Source: Amyelois transitella
Taxonomy: Eukaryota > Arthropoda > Insecta > Lepidoptera > Pyralidae
Assembly (NCBI RefSeq): GCF_032362555.1
Contig: NC_083506.1
Span: forward strand, 6,619,501-6,683,500
DNA: 64,000 nt
Reading direction: 5' to 3'
Below, one piece after another: positions 59,101-64,000 of the stretch. The number at the start of each line of letters is the position of its first letter. Within the stretch, counting starts at the first letter, position 1. The translations under genes and the position numbers were made by a program. The notes under the pieces are model-generated. The model was not told the origin of the DNA. It searched no databases and worked only from the letters and a program-made list of their open reading frames with translations.

Positions 59101-61458
59101 CATTATGCTCTTTATTACCATATTGCTCTTTATTATTTTTCAATGGTTAGGTATTTTGTAGCAAATTTGACAAATACTAATATATAAAATAAAAATAAAT
59201 TAATCTAAATTAAATTAAAATTAAATCTATTTATCTTTATTGAATTTTTAAAATGACGTGAAAATGTGCCTGTGAAGATATATTTTCTAAAAAAATTCCT
59301 TTCCATCATGTCTCCTGTCTCGGGTCTGATGGAAGAGATTTCTTTAGAAATAAGTAGAACCTATGTACTTTTGTTTCTTGTGTTTATTATTCTCAATGTT
59401 ATCTGTGTACATAAATTTGTATAAATAAAAATATTGGTTTTGATTTCAGAATAAAGTGCCACCTGAAGTCATAAGTAAAAGTAAAGAATTTGAAATTGCA
59501 TTGGCTTATTTAATTATAATGCTGTCGCCGGTTATGCCACATTTTTGTTCGGAATTGTGGGCTGGATTCATGGAAGCCCCCAACAGGGTGTGCCACTCGA
59601 CAGATGGCAAAATTTATTGGGATAAAAGCATTTTAGAGCAGAAATGGCCTGAAGTTGACGACGATTACAAGTTGTCGTTGTTGTGCAAAGTAGGTTTAAG
59701 ACATTATATTTATATAACTATGAACCTGTCGCAGTAGCGATAGTTCAGACTCTGTTACTTTGTTATTGGCTGATAGCGTCGCGTGATTAGATGTTGTTAC
59801 TTGTAGCGTAGAGATGTGAGAAAACCTAAGAATTGTACTACTACTCTGAAGAACTATCCTATGGAAGTGTCCTATGCATGTACTTTACCTGCATACCTAA
59901 ATAAACAAACCGGGTTACCAACATGGCGGACTAGAGATGTTTACTTGTTTTTTTAGTCGATAATATTTTAATCGGTGGATAAGTGAGTTAAGATTGTTCA
60001 TTTCCGATCACAGTTATAACTTTAAAGTTTTATACGTCTGTGATTTGGTTCTACATCGGGAATCCTAACTATCTTGGCCATAATCTAAGGTCCAACAATA
60101 TTTTATCTATCACCTATGTCATTCTGATAAAAGGTGTTTGGAAATCAAATATACTTAGTACTCTATGATTCAGATTATAGCTAAACCGTTGGACCATTTG
60201 TGATGAAATTTGGTGTGGATGTAGTTAAATACCCGAGTTCAAATTAAGGTTTCTTTTTTTGTAAATAAATCAGTCCCCCAAAGGGCTGCAATAAGTGACG
60301 TACCGTGCCCGAGAACATTGCCAGGGCATTCAATACTGCTGGAATCGTTACCAAAATAGGATTTTACTGGGAATATTGATTAATTATTTTACTAATTTAG
60401 GTCAAATAATTGTATTCAAATATGTTTATGTGCGCCTTGATGCTGAAATTATTCATTATATATAATAATTCCGAAAATAATTATGATGTGCACAAAATGT
60501 TTGCACACAAAACGGATGACCCCGACATTCACGTTTATAGGGGTTAACAGATAAATGATATCAATAACTAAGAGATAATTATGTTCTTTTGAATCCTCGA
60601 GATGTCGTTTTGACTAAATTATATAATAAATATAAACTTTATGATAAGCGAGTGCCAAATGATTGTTGTCAAGTCGATTGCTCTCTTGTGGCCCTTGAAG
60701 AGGCCTGTAGCGGGAACGCTGATTCGGGCTCGACCGCCACCAAAGGCAAGATCTTCCGCCAGGCTAGGCCTGGAGAACCGCGGCACACATGGAAGTGTTT
60801 TATTCCTGGCCGGATATTTTCTATGCCAATCATTTATAGCCATTCCTTTCGCCGAGTTTCATTCCTTGGTAAACTAAAACGAAAAAAAATACTTTTAATA
60901 TACGAGTAACTTAGACCCTTCTTATCGATAAAATTCTATGTTCGATGATGTTCGACACCAGCACCCGTGTTTATGTTTTCGATGTGAATGAAATATTGAG
61001 AATATTGCAAGTTTCTAAAGCTCATAACTAAGAAGATTAAAATAAACACATTTAATTAAATACACTTTATGATAGACAATAATTTAACGAAATATTAACC
61101 ACTTTCCGGTGAAAGGTTAGAATTCGGCCAATTCTTGTTTTGGCATACTAATTAATTTTTTTTTTATATAAAGACAAATAAAATTAAATATAAAAATCTC
61201 CTCTCACAGGTTGATGGCGCTGACAGGTGTGATTTAAAAATAGAAGCAAGTCATCTGAAAAATTTGAGTCAAGAAGATGCATTGCATCTAGCAATAAATG
61301 AAGAACCTGTAGCCAAAAGATTAAAGTCCGGAATACTTAGAGTGCAATATGAGTTATATCCAGGTTGTCGAGCTATCTTAAGCATCTTTACTAATAAGAA
61401 TGTAAAAAAAACAAAGCCAGACAATAAAGCAGAAGAGCGATTACAAGTAGTGAATTGA
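56198..61458 (+). CDS. LARS2: Mitochondrial leucyl-tRNA synthetase
   Basis: Class Ia synthetase that charges mitochondrial tRNA-Leu. Exons 56198-56296, 56375-56830, 57144-58488, 58626-58864, 59450-59689, 61210-61458; 875 residues, TGA stop. The N-terminus ([17 protein letters not shown]...[10 protein letters not shown]) is basic and lacks acidic residues, fitting a mitochondrial presequence. Landmarks: HIGH signature [11 protein letters not shown] (about 74-84), [52 protein letters not shown]1 insertion (about 255-400), [20 protein letters not shown] (about 403), [36 protein letters not shown] signature [10 protein letters not shown] (591-595), GCDATRL, then the helical anticodon domain ([36 protein letters not shown]). 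The CP1 editing region lacks the usual TTRPDT and GTGAVM motifs and is degenerate. Intron 1 is only 78 bp and open. Confidence 0.97.
58865..59449 (+). other. LARS2 intron 4
   Basis: 585 bp, AT-rich, with nothing recognisable. Confidence 0.5.
59884..61152 (-). mobile_element. Longer relative of the 25211-25520 element, in LARS2 intron 5
   Basis: Flanking segments (AACATGGCGGACTAGAGATG near 59920 and TTCTATGTTCGATGATG...CCTTTCACCGG-like text at 60931-61130) match the 25.2-25.5 kb copy in reverse order and orientation. The centre (59948-60927) is unique in this window and includes a GC-richer patch (60660-60830) with an open frame 60589-60909 that I do not recognise. The element fills most of intron 5 (59690-61209). 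Confidence 0.65.
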
Positions 61459-61758
61459 AGTGAAGACGAAGACATTTGCGATCGCGAAAATCAGTCTAGT
61501 GGTTTTGAGTTTAATCATTTCAGAAAAATAGATATTTAACTGAATATAGAATATGCGTATGTACCTACGTACGAAAGTGTACGAGTTTAAATTATTATGT
61601 ATGTAACTGCCGTGTGGTTCCCGGCACCAATAGAAAAAGAAAAGGACCACTCTAACTCTCTCCCATGGATGTCGTAAAAGGCGACTAAGGGGTAGGCATA
61701 TAAACTTGGGATTCTTTTAGGCGATGGGCTAGCAACCTATCACTATTTGAATCTCAAT

Positions 61759-62535
61759 AGGCTATTTGACAATGTTCTAAAAACTATCTTAGGGTAGGTA
61801 TTTATTTGTTTATAAGGAGCCCTAAAAAAACACTTTTCTGTCTTTATTTTAGCTATTTTATAAAAAATCGAAAAAGAAAATGCAATATTCAAATATGCCG
61901 CCAAAACGCGACTTTTAGCAATATGGCGGCCATGGAAGGCAGTGACGTAAATTTCGCATAAATATCATACAGAGCTTGTTGGTGTTTCGAATAGTTTTGA
62001 TTTTATCTTGTTTTAATTAACTTGTGCCACGTCATATGTGTGAAAATTATTAAAATGAGTTTCTATAAATGTTGTGCAGTACCTGATGTGAGTATTTACG
62101 ATGATAAGTTCTTATTATTCGGCAGCTTAAAAATCTGGATTGTCTTTGAAGAAGACGCCAACCATTTGCATCCACTTTTGGTAGGTTTCGACTGTCAGCT
62201 TTCTCGAAATTGGTTTCCATTATTAAATACCTATGTTATCTGAGCAATCCTGAGCGATAAAACACTTATAAAATCTTGAAAAATAATAGCGAACACCAAG
62301 GAACGGTACGATCCACAGTCTGTTTATGGATAATTTACGTCATAATAGAAATAGCCAATCACGGTCATTTTTAGTCACGTGACATCTACATAAAAAACTA
62401 ATTTTCGGAGACGGATTTTGTTAATATAATGCAATATTTTTATCTCGCGTTATTACAAATCGCTCCAAAAAAATAATATTAAGACTGATGACATAAAAGA
62501 AATGTACCTATATTTTTATTACAGTCAAATAGCCT
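61759..62535 (+). mobile_element. THAP-bearing DNA transposon relic, copy 2, inserted in a SINE-A
   Basis: Inverted ends AGGCTATTTGAC and GTCAAATAGCCT, flanked by AT. The host SINE text ATCTCAATTC is interrupted as ATCTCAAT...ATTC, so the duplication is AT. Internal sequence matches copy 1 (25904-26825), but most of the THAP exon is deleted: MSFYKCCAVP runs straight into GATGTGAGT. Confidence 0.82.
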
Positions 62536-62624
62536 ATTCTAACTTAAAGCCAAATAGCTGAACGTAGCTTATCAGTCTTTACAAGACTGTTGGCTCTGTC
62601 TACCCCGCAAGGGATATAGACGTG

Positions 62625-62945
62625 ATTATCTATACATATAATAAAACAGTAAAAATATTTTGTCTGTACATTAAGTATTTTTGACTGAAATGTATAGAGG
62701 GATACTTAGAATAAATAATATAAAAAAATTTTTTTTTTGTCTTTCTGTCTGTTTGCATTATCACGCTTATCTCCGAAAATACTGAACTGATTTACTTAAA
62801 ACTTTCACTAATTGCTTTGTTTTAACTCAGAAAAGCATTTAAAGTTTGTTTCATAAAAAGGTTCACTAAAAAAAATTAGTTTGCCTGCAAATAGCAGGCA
62901 AACTCATGCCTGCCAGTATGCGGGCAACAGCCAGTATGTATGTAT
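62625..62945 (+). repeat. Family E retroposon, copy 2
   Basis: Relative of 208-545: TATAATAAAACAGTAAAAAT, ATTTTGTCTGTACATTAAG, CTTTCTGTCTGTTTG, TATCTCCGAAAATACTGAAC and an end GCGGGCAACAGCCAGTATGT. Contains an 11-bp perfect hairpin (62878-62904). Confidence 0.65.
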
Positions 62946-64000
62946 CTATGTATCTAACTCCATTTTCACACTCCAATCCATTTCCATACCTCTCCTCAAT
63001 CGATAGGAACTGCTTGCCTTTTCGCTGAAAGAGTGATAATTATTTCAAATGGTGTCAAATGTCATGAAAAGCAAGTAATTTGGTAAGTAAGTAGGTAAGC
63101 AAGTAAGTTGGAAAAGTAAGTTGGTGGTGCGATAAAGTGCGAATAACGAATGCGATAAATTTTAACGCTATAAATGTTTTAGTACCTGGGTGACCGGTGG
63201 ATGTCCATAATGAAAATTCATAAAAAGTAAGTAGTGAAAACAAAACAAAAAACTTAAAAAAATGCAATTAAAAACACAAAAATAATACTATCATTTGTCG
63301 AGAATCGAACATAGGTCCAACGATGTGAAAAAAGATCGTGCGCCGAACTTGGGCATTGAAGCTTTATTGCCCATGATTTACGATTCACGAAATGAAAACA
63401 AAACTCGCATTAATAACTGTCAAAATGTGATGCCTTTGTGTCAGTGTCAAGATTGGCCGACTTGGCCTGCTTGGCCACAAACTAATTAGGTAGAGTTATT
63501 AGACTTGATCAAGAAATATGTATGAGATTTGTTTTTGAAAAAATTTTGATTAGATTTTATGAATGTAGGTAGGTATGTGAAAAAGAGCATGTTTTCCCAG
63601 AACTTTATACTGTTTGTCACAAGAGTGTTTTCTTGACATTCGTAGTAATTCTATTCTTAAATCATAAAATAATTCTTCAAAAAAATAAAAAAATATTCTC
63701 TAAAGATTTTCCACAACCTCAGTGTAAGTTACACATTCATCATACCTATTTCTTTGCTCCCGTGGGAGTTTCGGGATAAAATTTACCCTTTGTGTTATTC
63801 CACGTTATATTCTATTCGTGTACTAAATTTCACACACATCCTTACAAACTCGCATTTATAAAATTATCCATATCTATTTTTCTATTACACATAATAAAAT
63901 CATAAACGTAACATTAGATATTTTTTTCGAAATAAAATAAAAATAAAAGTAAATACATCTACTGAGGCTAAAACAATAGTTTTTAGTATTATCATTGATT

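Larger units (their letters stand above)
61459..64000. other. Region downstream of LARS2
   Basis: SINE-A (61610-61758 and 62536-62630) split by THAP-element copy 2, then family E copy (62625-62945), then AT-rich sequence with a degenerate family D-like piece (63750-63865). No clear AATAAA just after the LARS2 stop. The 63295-63489 frame has no family signature. Confidence 0.6.

Noticed and set aside
60589-60909. 106-aa frame in LARS2 intron 5
   Set aside because: Not called as a gene: lies inside a dispersed element, no known motif, no supporting splice structure. Kept only as an observation on the element.
63295-63489. 64-aa Trp-rich frame (DWPTWPAWPQTN end)
   Set aside because: Short, no good start context, no family match, and surrounding sequence is AT-rich repeat-like.

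Overview
The window is an AT-rich stretch of animal nuclear genome, almost certainly from a moth or butterfly (Lepidoptera). The evidence is short GT-AG exons with insect-type proteins, a telomere-like TTAGG run near one promoter, and several dispersed repeat families of the kind common in lepidopteran introns (tRNA-headed SINEs, short retroposons with tails like CGCGACTTCGTCCGC, hAT and piggyBac-like MITEs). The species cannot be fixed from sequence alone. Exon models were assembled by hand from splice signals, reading phase and protein family knowledge; every model below keeps phase from exon to exon.

Layout: (1) 1-52, 3' part of a tRNA-Trp(CCA)-like sequence. (2) 2611-20882 (+), the pore-to-C-terminus part of a KCNQ voltage-gated potassium channel, with large introns and a pair of equal-length, equal-phase duplicated exons that look mutually exclusive. 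(3) 20883-27167, gene-poor spacer with a 191-bp MITE, hairpins and a THAP-bearing DNA transposon copy. (4) 27168-36894 (+), complete NELF-C/D (TH1), 12 coding exons, with a GC-AG first intron and a 1.85-kb transposon with about 474-bp inverted repeats in intron 3. (5) 41124-37307 (-), complete NSRP1 (nuclear speckle splicing regulator), tail to tail with NELF-C/D. (6) 41.7-44.5 kb, a nested transposon cluster (two hAT elements with 8-bp target duplications, then a DDE transposase relic split by a GC-rich insert). (7) 45592-48038 (+), an unnamed 232-aa protein with two HMG-box-like halves. (8) 53952-50011 (-), a FUN14-domain mitochondrial membrane protein. (9) 54.3-55.1 kb, LINE reverse-transcriptase relic. 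(10) 56198-61458 (+), complete mitochondrial leucyl-tRNA synthetase. (11) 61.5-64 kb, nested repeats.

The six protein genes are not an operon-like pathway. They cover membrane excitability (KCNQ), promoter-proximal pausing (NELF-C/D), splicing (NSRP1), mitochondrial membrane biology (FUN14) and mitochondrial translation (LARS2), plus one unknown. The most unusual features are in the non-genic parts: nested transposons with readable insertion order, a THAP-exon-bearing element in two states of decay, and many unrelated perfect short hairpins. In genes, the notable points are the duplicated KCNQ helix-B exon, the GC-AG intron, a translatable 78-bp intron in LARS2 and extreme exon-to-exon differences in GC3.
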